Positions 1-6,143 of a stretch of 10,658 bases of DNA are shown piece by piece. The translations under genes and the position numbers were made by a program. Origin of the DNA: SAR116 cluster bacterium (GTDB lineage Bacteria > Pseudomonadota > Alphaproteobacteria > Puniceispirillales > UBA1172); NCBI GenBank assembly GCA_002691725.1, contig NZIT01000066.1, positions 12,645 to 23,302 on the forward strand, given 5' to 3'. Within the stretch, counting starts at the first letter, position 1. Each line of letters starts with the position of its first letter. The notes beneath the pieces were generated by a model, which saw nothing but the letters and a program-made list of their open reading frames with translations, was not told the DNA's origin and made no database searches.

Positions 1-298
1 CATCTGCCTCAGGGTGGCGGATGACCTTAACGTCAAATGCGGCGGCGACAGCAACCGTTGTGATATCATCATGGGTTGGGCCAATGCCGCCAGAGGTAAA
101 GACCAGATCAAAGTCAGCAGATAGCGCCTGAACCGTTCCAACAATGCGGTCATGATCATCACCAATAACCCGAACTTCGCGTAAGCTAATGCCGCGCTCA
201 TGTAAAAATTGCGCCAGAGAATTGATGTTTTTATCTTTTGTCCGCCCAGATAAAATCTCATCCCCAATAATGATCAATGCGGCAGATGGCTGTGTCAT
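1..298 (-). CDS. CinA-like molybdopterin-binding domain protein (partial, N-terminal 99 residues)
   Basis: The reverse strand reads from an ATG at 298-296 and runs off the window edge, so the C-terminus is missing. An AGGA ribosome-binding site sits about 5 bases before the ATG. The visible part is the start of a MoCF/MogA-type molybdopterin-binding fold as found at the N-terminus of CinA (competence/damage-inducible protein A): a hydrophobic strand leading into GDEILSGR (residues 12-19), GDDHDRIV (46-53), and the family hallmark SGGIGPTHDD (69-78), which forms the cofactor/nucleotide loop. Full CinA adds a C-terminal NMN deamidase domain, but many alphaproteobacteria carry a short stand-alone form of about 250 residues. 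Which one this is cannot be seen here, so no symbol is given. It is divergent from sfsA across a 150-bp region. The family is clear; the cellular role is not. Confidence 0.9.
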   Translation of the reverse strand, partial: MTQPSAALIIIGDEILSGRTKDKNINSLAQFLHERGISLREVRVIGDDHDRIVGTVQALSADFDLVFTSGGIGPTHDDITTVAVAAAFDVKVIRHPEAD

Positions 299-361
299 AT
301 CATTCCTATAAAATATTCACTTTGTGTTAGTGGTTATATATCGGATGATCAACTTATCAAA

Positions 362-378
362 CGAATATGATATATTCG
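362..378. promoter_or_regulatory. Perfect dyad in the cinA-like/sfsA divergent intergenic region
   Basis: CGAATAT (362-368) and ATATTCG (372-378) are perfect reverse complements separated by GAT. The dyad sits between two divergent genes. A TATATT (371-376) inside it could serve as a -10 box for sfsA, but the matching -35 (around 349-354) is poor. An operator for a dimeric repressor is a reasonable inference, but in AT-rich DNA a 7-bp dyad can also arise by chance. No regulator can be named. Confidence 0.35.
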
Positions 379-399
379 AGCCAAGACAAAGACCATATT

Positions 400-441
400 A
401 TAAGATATGGGCTATAAGATATAAGATATAAAATATAGGAC
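400..441 (+). repeat. 7-bp tandem repeat array running into the sfsA ribosome-binding site
   Basis: Six consecutive 7-base units can be read. ATAAGAT is exact at 400-406, 414-420 and 421-427. Degenerate units are ATGGGCT (407-413), ATAAAAT (428-434) and ATAGGAC (435-441). The last unit contains the AGGA Shine-Dalgarno (437-440), 8 bases before the sfsA ATG at 449. Slippage would change the length of the sfsA leader in 7-base steps. Confidence 0.7.
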
Positions 442-448
442 ATCTGAC

Positions 449-1168
449 ATGATATTACCGCCATTGATTGAGGGAATTCTTATAAACCGCTATAAACGGT
501 TTCTTGCTGATGTTGATTTTGGCGACAGAATTGAGGTTGTGCATTGCCCCAATCCCGGTGCTATGACGGGCCTGAAAGCGCCGGGCAGTCGCGTCTGGTG
601 TTCACGTTCTGATAATCCGAAACGCAAACTGCCCTTAACGCTGGAGATTATTGAGGCGGATAACACGCTTGTTGGCATTAACACAAATCGGCCTAACGCC
701 ATTGCCCATGAAGCGCTGGAAAATGGCATGATCCCTGAATGGAGCAGCTATGATGTTATCAAGCGAGAGTTTACATGGAAAAAAGGTGTGCGTTTTGACT
801 TTTGGCTTGATGCGGCAAATGATGGAAGCCCGCCAATGCTGCTTGAGATCAAAAATGTTCACCTGCGCCGGTCTGATGATAGCAGCCCTAAGACGGTGGC
901 CTTTCCGGATGCTGTAACAACTCGCGGCACCAAACATTTAGAGGAATTAATCGCGGCTAAAAAAGAAGGCTATCGCGCCGGCTTATTATTCGTTGTACAA
1001 AGAGCCGATGGTGACCGCATGGTGATTGCCAATGATATTGATCCCGTTTATGCCAGCACACTAAAATCTGCACATGAAAACGGCGTTGAAATTAGCGCAT
1101 GGCGTTGCCAAATCACGCTAGACGCTTTAAGATTGGACAGCAAAATAAACATGGTGATACCTCAGTAA
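449..1168 (+). CDS. sfsA: SfsA family protein (DNA/RNA nuclease-like)
   Basis: This is a 239-residue protein, full length for the family (about 230-240). SfsA was first described in E. coli as a 'sugar fermentation stimulation' factor. It binds DNA, and its C-terminal domain resembles PD-(D/E)XK nucleases, but its physiological role is still poorly defined. Family landmarks appear in order: the N-terminal OB-like part with RYKRFLADV (14-22) and CPNPGAMTGL (33-42), then VRFDFWL (114-120), EIKNVHL (133-139), FPDAVTTRGTKHLEEL (152-167) and FVVQR (181-185). D117, E133 and K135 are the likely metal and catalytic positions of the nuclease-like site. An AGGA at 437-440 supports the ATG at 449. The TAA stop shares its final A with the ATG of map (TAATG), which suggests translational coupling. 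It is the first gene of the sfsA-map transcription unit. Confidence 0.95.
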   Translation: MILPPLIEGILINRYKRFLADVDFGDRIEVVHCPNPGAMTGLKAPGSRVWCSRSDNPKRKLPLTLEIIEADNTLVGINTNRPNAIAHEALENGMIPEWSSYDVIKREFTWKKGVRFDFWLDAANDGSPPMLLEIKNVHLRRSDDSSPKTVAFPDAVTTRGTKHLEELIAAKKEGYRAGLLFVVQRADGDRMVIANDIDPVYASTLKSAHENGVEISAWRCQITLDALRLDSKINMVIPQ

Positions 1169-1959
1169 TGCGATTTGAACCTATTCCCCGTCATGATCAG
1201 CTTGGCTTTATAAAAATGCGGAAAGCCGGACAGCTTGCCGCTGAGACGCTTGATTATATTACTCCATATGTCAAGGCTGGCGTGACCACGCTAGAGCTGG
1301 ATAGCTTATGTCATCAATTTATATCTGATCATGACGCGGTGCCTGCGCCGCTGAATTATAAAGGCTATCCGAAAGCCACTTGTATATCAGTCAATCATGT
1401 TGTCTGTCATGGTATTCCGTCTGATAAGCGTCTGCTTGATGGTGATATTCTAAACATTGATATTACCGTCATATTGGATGGCTGGTATGGAGATACCTCA
1501 CGCATGTATTGGGTTGGTGATGTTAGCGTCAAGGCCAAGCGGCTAACCGATGTCACCTATGAGGCCATGATGCGCGGGATAAATGTTGTTAAGCCGGGGG
1601 CAACGCTGGGTGATGTTGGGCATGCCATACAAACCCATGCGGAGGCCGCGCGGTTTTCGGTTGTCAGAGATTTTACCGGCCACGGGATCGGCCAGCAATT
1701 CCACATTGCGCCAACGGTCTTGCATTATGGTAATCCCGGTGAAGGCACTGTTCTTGAAGAAGGCATGATTTTCACAATCGAGCCGATGATTAATACCGGG
1801 ACTTGGCAGGTTAAAATTCTCCCTGATGGCTGGACAGCGGTTACTCGTGATCGCGGATTATCCGCCCAATTTGAGCATAGTGTTGGTGTTACCGCAGATG
1901 GGGTTGAGATTTTTACCCTTTCCCCCAAGCACCAAAAGCAACCGCCTTATAATATCTAA
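1168..1959 (+). CDS. map: Type I methionine aminopeptidase
   Basis: This cytosolic metalloenzyme removes the initiator methionine from nascent proteins. From the ATG at 1168 it is 263 residues, against 264 for E. coli MAP, with every metal ligand in register: D98 (NIDIT), D109 (GDTSR), H172 (GHGIG), E205 (TIEPM) and E236 (FEHSV). The substrate-site histidines H81 (CHGIP) and H179 are also present. An in-frame start at 1099 would add 23 residues that lie inside sfsA and match nothing in the family. The ATG at 1168 overlaps the sfsA stop by one base and gives the normal length, so it is preferred. There is no strong Shine-Dalgarno, which fits coupling to sfsA. The short tail after IFTLSP (KHQKQPPYNI) is unremarkable. 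Confidence 0.97.
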   Translation: MRFEPIPRHDQLGFIKMRKAGQLAAETLDYITPYVKAGVTTLELDSLCHQFISDHDAVPAPLNYKGYPKATCISVNHVVCHGIPSDKRLLDGDILNIDITVILDGWYGDTSRMYWVGDVSVKAKRLTDVTYEAMMRGINVVKPGATLGDVGHAIQTHAEAARFSVVRDFTGHGIGQQFHIAPTVLHYGNPGEGTVLEEGMIFTIEPMINTGTWQVKILPDGWTAVTRDRGLSAQFEHSVGVTADGVEIFTLSPKHQKQPPYNI

Positions 1960-1965
1960 CCTTTC

Positions 1966-2023
1966 GCAGTAACGGTGTTTTTCAGGCGCGCGTGATTACT
2001 GCTATGCCTCGCCTGATAAACAC
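1966..2023. other. Interleaved inverted repeats between map and radC (possible RNA structure)
   Basis: Two pairs of complementary arms cross each other. Arm A, GCAGTAA (1966-1972), is the exact complement of TTACTGC (1996-2002). Arm B, GTGTTTTTCAGGCG (1975-1988), pairs with CGCCTGATAAACAC (2010-2023) over 14 positions with a single T:T mismatch. The order A-B-A'-B' means the two stems are either mutually exclusive or form a pseudoknot. The two-base link between A and B is too short to span all of stem B, so alternative folds are more likely. No T-run follows, so it is not a classical intrinsic terminator. It begins 6 bases after the map stop. Confidence 0.5.
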
Positions 2024-2071
2024 GGTAAGTTGATTTCAGGTGGTGCTTATAAGCGGCTATGTAGGTGTTGA

Positions 2072-2103
2072 GCCAAAACGCAAAAAAGCAAAAAAGCAGA
2101 AAC
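2072..2103 (+). repeat. A-rich octamer tandem repeat upstream of radC
   Basis: Four 8-base units are read: GCCAAAAC (2072-2079), two exact GCAAAAAA units (2080-2095), and GCAGAAAC (2096-2103). The exact copies each contain an A6 run. Eight is not a multiple of three, so a gain or loss would shift any frame read through it. The tract ends 10 bases before the ATG at 2114. Confidence 0.55.
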
Positions 2104-2113
2104 GCATGCCAAA

Positions 2114-2185
2114 ATGGAAGAAAGCCACGATGTGAGCAAAAACACCTCGCAACCAGAAACACCTGACCATATCAATCATCGTTAA
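2114..2185 (+). pseudogene. radC: Probable 5' end of radC, cut off by an in-frame TAA
   Basis: In the same frame as the radC body, the DNA from ATG 2114 reads MEESHDVSKNTSQPETPDHINHR and then meets TAA at 2183-2185. One codon (CGG) later comes ATG 2189 and the rest of RadC. Family RadC proteins normally begin with a segment like PHY-x-GHR-x-RLRERF followed by GADAL-DYELLE. Here PDHINHR-stop-RMKKRVF followed by GADTLADYELLE aligns with it without a gap, and the stop stands exactly at the variable position after HR. This points to a recent single-base change (for example GAA, AAA or CAA to TAA) or a sequencing error. Translation could restart at 2189, four bases after the stop. No clear Shine-Dalgarno precedes 2114, so the original start is uncertain. 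Confidence 0.6.
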
Positions 2186-2188
2186 CGG

Positions 2189-2830
2189 ATGAAAAAACGT
2201 GTTTTTGATCATGGCGCGGATACGCTAGCGGATTATGAATTGCTCGAAACGCTATTGTTTTATTCCATTCAACGCCGCGATACGAAACCACTAGCCAAGG
2301 CATTATTAGCAAAGTTCAAGACATTCAATGCCTTATGCCAAGCTACCCCCAAGGAGTTAAGTGAGTTTAAATTTATCAGTAATCATACTGCGGTCTTATT
2401 TCAGATCATTCAGACGATTGCGATCAAACTTGGTGAGGAAAAAATCATCAAGAAAACGACGCTGTTATCCTGGCAGGATGTCATTCGCTATTGCCGGACA
2501 AGAATCGGTTCTATTGAAAAGGAATGTTTTCTGGTTATTTCTGCTGATAGCAAAAACAGTATCATTGCCGCAGATGAGCTGGCATCTGGCACGACAGATA
2601 AAGTAGCCGTTTATCCGCGTGAGATTGTTCGCAAAGCGCTCGAATATCATGCCACTGCCATTATTCTCGTGCATAATCACCCATCAGGCAGCACCGAGCC
2701 ATCAAAGCAAGATATTGCTATGACTAAACTCATCAATCAGGCGATAACATCGATTGACGCAAGGCTACATGATCATTTGATTATTAGCGGCGAAAGCCAT
2801 TTTAGCTTTAAGAATGCGGGTTTAATTTAA
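2189..2830 (+). CDS. radC: RadC/JAB-domain protein (MPN+ metalloprotease-like), N-terminus short
   Basis: From ATG 2189 this gives 213 residues, slightly shorter than most RadC proteins because the usual first segment lies before an in-frame TAA at 2183. An N-terminal helix-hairpin-helix-like region (about 1-80; GADTLADYELLE at 9-20) leads to the JAB/MPN domain (about 90-213). Its zinc motif is complete: HNHPSG (H162, H164) with D175 in the PS-x-x-D element. Upstream comes ASGTTDKVAVYPREIV, and downstream the family ending LHDHLIISG...SF...G. The RadC name is historical: the E. coli radC102 repair phenotype was traced to recG, and the true function is unsettled. The start has no convincing Shine-Dalgarno, so expression may depend on reinitiation after the short upstream frame. 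The body looks under normal constraint, not decayed. Confidence 0.85.
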   Translation: MKKRVFDHGADTLADYELLETLLFYSIQRRDTKPLAKALLAKFKTFNALCQATPKELSEFKFISNHTAVLFQIIQTIAIKLGEEKIIKKTTLLSWQDVIRYCRTRIGSIEKECFLVISADSKNSIIAADELASGTTDKVAVYPREIVRKALEYHATAIILVHNHPSGSTEPSKQDIAMTKLINQAITSIDARLHDHLIISGESHFSFKNAGLI

Positions 2831-2961
2831 GCCCTGCTATGGCTGGACAATTTAGCGCTTGCTGACTAACATAGCGCTGTGATTCTTTGACTATTTCAGC
2901 CTATATATTACAGGTCAGCTTATAAATTTCAGGCCAACATAAAGTAACAGAAAGTACCATC
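2831..2961. other. radC-purB intergenic region, likely holding the purB promoter
   Basis: This 131-bp gap precedes the purine block. TAGCGCT occurs twice (2853-2859 and 2872-2878), 19 bases apart. AGCGCT is self-complementary, so the two copies can pair as a 6-bp stem, but no T-run follows. ATTTCAG occurs at 2893-2899 and 2926-2932, 33 bases apart. TTGACT (2887-2892) and TATATT (2904-2909) resemble promoter boxes but are only 11 bases apart, so I do not call a promoter. No clear Shine-Dalgarno precedes purB. Confidence 0.3.
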
Positions 2962-4254
2962 ATGATACCGCGCTATTCGCGACACGAAATGACCCAAATC
3001 TGGACAGATGAAAGCCGTTTTCAAATCTGGTTTGAAATTGAGGCACATGCCTGTGACGCGCAAGCTCAATTAGGGGTTATTCCAAAGGAAGATGCCAAAA
3101 CCATCTGGGAAAAAGGCCAATTTGACGTTAATCGTATCCATGAAATTGAGGCGGAAACTCGCCATGATGTCATCGCTTTTCTGACAAATCTTGCTGAATA
3201 TATTGGTGCGCCTGCGCGTTTTGTTCACCAAGGCATGACATCATCTGATGTGCTTGATACAACATTAGCAATACAGCTAAGCCGCGCCAGTGATCTGATT
3301 ATAAGCGGGATCAAGCGGGTGATGGAGGCGCTCAAAACGCGGGCTGAAGAACATAAACATACGCCCACCATGGGCCGCAGTCATGGCATCCATGCCGAAC
3401 CTGTCACTTTTGGTCTTAAACTTGCTGGCCATTACTCCGCTTTTGCGCGCGCCCTCTCTCGCATGGAGCAGGCCAAAGCGGAGATTGCTACATGCAAAAT
3501 ATCAGGTGCGGTCGGGACATTTGCGCATATCGACCCCTATGTCGAACGTCATGTTGCGGAAAAAATGGCTCTCATCCCTGAACCACATTCAACTCAGATT
3601 ATCCCGCGTGACCGCCATGCTATGTTTTTTGCAACGATGGGTGTTGTTGCCGCATCAATTGAAAATCTGGCAACCGAAATAAGACATCTGCAACGAACAG
3701 AAGTCCGTGAAGCCGAAGAATATTTTTCTGCCGGGCAAAAAGGCTCATCAGCGATGCCGCATAAGCGCAACCCTGTGCTGAGCGAAAACTTGACAGGATT
3801 AGCGCGGATTGTGCGCGGCGCGGTGACGCCAGCGCTCGAAAACGTCACGCTTTGGCATGAGCGCGATATTTCACATTCTTCGGTCGAGCGCGTCCATGCG
3901 CCTGATGCGACGATTGCGCTAGATTTTGCCCTGCACCGATTGGCATCAGTCATTGAGAAACTGCTGATCTATCCAGAAGCAATGCAGAAAAACCTGGATC
4001 AGCTTGGTGGTCTTGTCCACTCGCAACAGGTCTTGCTTGCCTTAACGCAAAATGGGGTGAGCCGTGAGGATGCATATCTGATGGTGCAACGGAGCGCCAT
4101 GCGCGTCTGGCATGAAGAAGGGCATTTTCTGGATTATTTGCTAGAGGATAACACCGTCATGGCAAGCCTGACAAAAGATGAACTGACAGCCTTATTTGAT
4201 ATTAATCATCATTTCAGAAATATCGATTATATATTTGACCGCATATTTGGTTAA
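2962..4254 (+). CDS. purB: Adenylosuccinate lyase
   Basis: PurB releases fumarate twice in purine synthesis: from SAICAR to give AICAR, and from adenylosuccinate to give AMP. It is a homotetramer of the fumarase/aspartase superfamily whose active sites are built from three subunits. The protein is 430 residues, the size of the short (B. subtilis/T. maritima-like) form rather than the longer E. coli type. Key residues fall at the B. subtilis positions: H68 (TRHDV), H89 (FVHQGMTSSD) and H141 (GRSHGIHAEP). The superfamily signature GSSAMPHKRNP lies at 261-271 and carries the flexible-loop catalytic serine (S262/S263). The start MIPRYSR is the typical N-terminus. The gene lies 100 bp before purC, upstream of the genes that make its substrate. 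Confidence 0.98.
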   Translation: MIPRYSRHEMTQIWTDESRFQIWFEIEAHACDAQAQLGVIPKEDAKTIWEKGQFDVNRIHEIEAETRHDVIAFLTNLAEYIGAPARFVHQGMTSSDVLDTTLAIQLSRASDLIISGIKRVMEALKTRAEEHKHTPTMGRSHGIHAEPVTFGLKLAGHYSAFARALSRMEQAKAEIATCKISGAVGTFAHIDPYVERHVAEKMALIPEPHSTQIIPRDRHAMFFATMGVVAASIENLATEIRHLQRTEVREAEEYFSAGQKGSSAMPHKRNPVLSENLTGLARIVRGAVTPALENVTLWHERDISHSSVERVHAPDATIALDFALHRLASVIEKLLIYPEAMQKNLDQLGGLVHSQQVLLALTQNGVSREDAYLMVQRSAMRVWHEEGHFLDYLLEDNTVMASLTKDELTALFDINHHFRNIDYIFDRIFG

Positions 4255-4354
4255 GATATCGTATAAATACAGATAAAATTGTATCCCAATGATTGCTTAA
4301 ATGCTGGATTATTGCTAGGTTACGGAACGTTTTATCAAAACAATAAGTGCATCT

Positions 4355-5176
4355 ATGGATCAACCTCAAGATCAGTCTGATAACCCTTTACATAATGGCG
4401 ACCCTTTACATAATGGCGACCCTGTCAAAAAGGGTCAAAAACTCTACGAAGGAAAAGCAAAAGCAATTTTTGCCACCGATACGCCCGATCAATTGATCCA
4501 GTATTTCAAAGATGACGCGACCGCTTATAATGCCCAAAAGCATGAGGTGATCTCTGGCAAGGGCAAGCTTAATAATGCCATCTCACATCATATAATGACG
4601 GCGTTAGGGTCGGCGGGCATAAGTCATCATCTGATCAAGAAAATCAATAACCGCGAACAGCTGATACTCAAATGTACGATTATTCCAGTTGAGGTTGTGG
4701 TTCGCAATATCGCCGCAGGTTCCATGGTTGGGCGGCTGGCAGGCAACCACATTCCGATCAGCCAAGGCACCTGCCTGAAATCACCTATCGTTGAATATTA
4801 TCTCAAAGAAGATGCGCTTAATGACCCGATTATCACGTCTGAACATATCACTGAGTTTGGTCTAGCTAGTGCGGAAGAATTAGATTATATCCGCTTTACC
4901 GCGCTTGCTATCAATCGGCTTTTGACAAATATCTTTGCTGATATTGGGATTGTGTTAGTGGATTTTAAGCTGGAGTTTGGCCGCCCAGCCGCCCCTTTAG
5001 AGGGCGAGCCTGCGATTATCCTGGCTGATGAGATTAGCCCCGATAACTGCCGTCTATGGGATAGAGAGACAGGCGATATCAAAGATAAGGATAGGTTCCG
5101 CAAGGATTTAGGCGGATTAGTTGATGCCTATCAAGATATTGCCAGCCGTTTTGGATTGACCGTATCACTGCCGTAA
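4355..5176 (+). CDS. purC: SAICAR synthetase (phosphoribosylaminoimidazole-succinocarboxamide synthase)
   Basis: PurC condenses CAIR with aspartate using ATP to give SAICAR, the substrate of PurB. The family core starts at about residue 29 with KLYEGKAK, followed by FKDDATAYN (51-59), signature 1 with IPVEVVVRNIAAGS (110-123), signature 2 LVDFKLEFG (201-209) and DEISPDNCRLWD (225-236). At 273 residues it exceeds the usual 235-260. The excess is a roughly 28-residue polar N-terminal extension containing a duplicated PLHNGD. No other in-frame ATG, GTG or TTG lies between 4355 and the core, so the extension appears genuinely translated, although the Shine-Dalgarno before 4355 is weak (AATAAG at best). 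The 100-bp purB-purC gap is AT-rich and shows no ORF and no clear terminator. As I recall, many alphaproteobacteria carry a small DUF1476 gene near purC; none is seen. Confidence 0.97.
   Translation: MDQPQDQSDNPLHNGDPLHNGDPVKKGQKLYEGKAKAIFATDTPDQLIQYFKDDATAYNAQKHEVISGKGKLNNAISHHIMTALGSAGISHHLIKKINNREQLILKCTIIPVEVVVRNIAAGSMVGRLAGNHIPISQGTCLKSPIVEYYLKEDALNDPIITSEHITEFGLASAEELDYIRFTALAINRLLTNIFADIGIVLVDFKLEFGRPAAPLEGEPAIILADEISPDNCRLWDRETGDIKDKDRFRKDLGGLVDAYQDIASRFGLTVSLP
4383..4423 (+). repeat. 18-bp in-frame tandem repeat in the 5' end of purC
   Basis: CCTTTACATAATGGCGAC (4385-4402) is repeated exactly at 4403-4420 and followed by a further CCT (4421-4423). With two matching bases to the left, the repetitive tract covers 4383-4423. 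The period is six codons, so it encodes PLHNGD twice and then P, and a copy-number change would keep the frame. Confidence 0.9.
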
Positions 5177-5177
5177 C

Positions 5178-5185
5178 AGAGAGGA
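5178..5185 (+). promoter_or_regulatory. Ribosome-binding site that fixes the purS start
   Basis: AGAGAGGA ends 5 bases before the ATG at 5191. Its last A is the first base of another in-frame ATG (5185), which therefore cannot use this site. This makes 5191 the likely start of purS. Confidence 0.8.
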
Positions 5186-5190
5186 TGAAT

Positions 5191-5451
5191 ATGCTAAGGG
5201 TTACTATCACGATTAGCTTGAAAGACGGGGTTCTTGATCCCGAAGGCCAAGCCATCGAACATTCACTTGGCAATCTGGGTTATCATGAAGCAAGTGATAT
5301 TCGGACTGGCCGCATTATCAGCTTTACTATTGATGAGACCAATTTGAGCCGCGCCAATCAGAAGGTTGCGAAAATGTGTGAAACCCTATTAGTCAATACC
5401 GTCATTGAAAATTACGATATTACTGTCGAAGATCAGGTTGAGGACGAGTAG
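5191..5451 (+). CDS. purS: Phosphoribosylformylglycinamidine synthase subunit PurS
   Basis: PurS is the small, non-catalytic subunit of the three-part FGAM synthase. In characterised systems a PurS dimer bridges PurQ and PurL and helps ammonia pass from one to the other. From 5191 the protein has 86 residues, normal for the family (80-90). It matches the usual pattern: VTITISLKDGVLDPEGQAI near the start, LGYHEASDIRTGR in the middle and CETLLVNTVIENYDI near the end. The in-frame ATG two codons earlier (5185) overlaps the strong AGAGAGGA, so it is not preferred. The gene begins 14 bases after the purC stop and ends 5 bases before the purQ GTG, which indicates one operon. The acidic tail EDQVEDE is unremarkable. 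Confidence 0.95.
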   Translation: MLRVTITISLKDGVLDPEGQAIEHSLGNLGYHEASDIRTGRIISFTIDETNLSRANQKVAKMCETLLVNTVIENYDITVEDQVEDE

Positions 5452-5456
5452 ATAAA

Positions 5457-6143
5457 GTGGCAAATGTAGCGGTTATCAGCTTTCCCGGATCGAATTGCGA
5501 TCGGGATATTATCACAGCGGTAAAACATATTACCGGCACAGACCCGGCGCAATATTGGCATAAAGAAACCAGCATGGACAAACATGATCTGGTCATTTTG
5601 CCCGGTGGATTTTCATTTGGTGACTATCTCCGATGCGGGGCAATAGCCGCCCGTTCACCGATCATGGATGAGATGATGGAGCATGTCTGGCGTGGTGGTT
5701 ATGTGCTTGGGATATGCAACGGTTTTCAGATATTGACTGAGGCTGGCATACTGCCCGGCACGTTGATGCGAAACAAACAGCTTCAATTTGTTTGCCGTGA
5801 TGTCATGCTGACCATCCATCAGACCGAAAGCAACGCTATCCTGGCCCAGTGCAAAGAGCAGATGCAGTTGCAAATCCCTGTTGCCCATAACGAAGGCAAT
5901 TATTTTGCTGATCCAGATACTCTCAAGAAAATGGCTGATAAGGGTCAAATTGCCGTGACTTATACCAATACAGGGGCTGAGAATTATAATCCTAATGGCG
6001 CGATAAATGATATTGCTGGCGTGACATCTGAAAATGGCCGTGTCTTAGGATTAATGCCGCATCCTGAAAGAAAGGCCGAGGATATTCATGGCGGGCAAGA
6101 TGGCCGGCTACTCCTGACATCTGTCATTGAGGCTGCATCATGA
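5457..6143 (+). CDS. purQ: Phosphoribosylformylglycinamidine synthase subunit PurQ (glutaminase)
   Basis: PurQ is the class I glutamine amidotransferase subunit of FGAM synthase; it hydrolyses glutamine and delivers ammonia to PurL. Its 228 residues match the stand-alone PurQ family. The nucleophile C87 lies in [10 protein letters not shown] (nucleophile elbow), and H202 and E204 in MPHPE complete the triad. Typical elements are FPGSNCDRD (9-17), [17 protein letters not shown] (48-64) and [10 protein letters not shown] (141-150). The start is a GTG at 5457; no in-frame ATG fits the conserved N-terminus [16 protein letters not shown] lies about 12 bases upstream inside the end of purS, a long spacing that suggests coupling. 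The last four bases (ATGA) overlap the start of purL. Confidence 0.97.
   Translation: MANVAVISFPGSNCDRDIITAVKHITGTDPAQYWHKETSMDKHDLVILPGGFSFGDYLRCGAIAARSPIMDEMMEHVWRGGYVLGICNGFQILTEAGILPGTLMRNKQLQFVCRDVMLTIHQTESNAILAQCKEQMQLQIPVAHNEGNYFADPDTLKKMADKGQIAVTYTNTGAENYNPNGAINDIAGVTSENGRVLGLMPHPERKAEDIHGGQDGRLLLTSVIEAAS

Noticed and set aside
1099..1167. Longer map start adding 23 residues
   Set aside because: The added part lies inside sfsA and does not match the family; ATG 1168 gives 263 residues with all metal ligands in the E. coli register.
1956..2162. 68-codon minus-strand frame in the map-radC gap
   Set aside because: No ribosome-binding site or recognisable domain; its hydrophobic look comes from the A-rich octamer tract read in reverse.
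2183..2185. TAA in radC as programmed readthrough or recoding
   Set aside because: TAA is the least leaky stop, the genetic code looks standard in all neighbours, and no recoding structure is evident; nonsense change with possible reinitiation is simpler.
2853..2878. Two AGCGCT copies after radC as a terminator
   Set aside because: The stem is only 6 bp with a 13-base loop and is not followed by a T-run.
2887..2909. TTGACT and TATATT as a sigma-70 promoter for purB
   Set aside because: The spacing is 11 bases, far below the usual 16-18, and no better pair was found.
4255..4354. Small gene between purB and purC
   Set aside because: The 100-bp gap is AT-rich and shows no start with a ribosome-binding site and no conserved protein.
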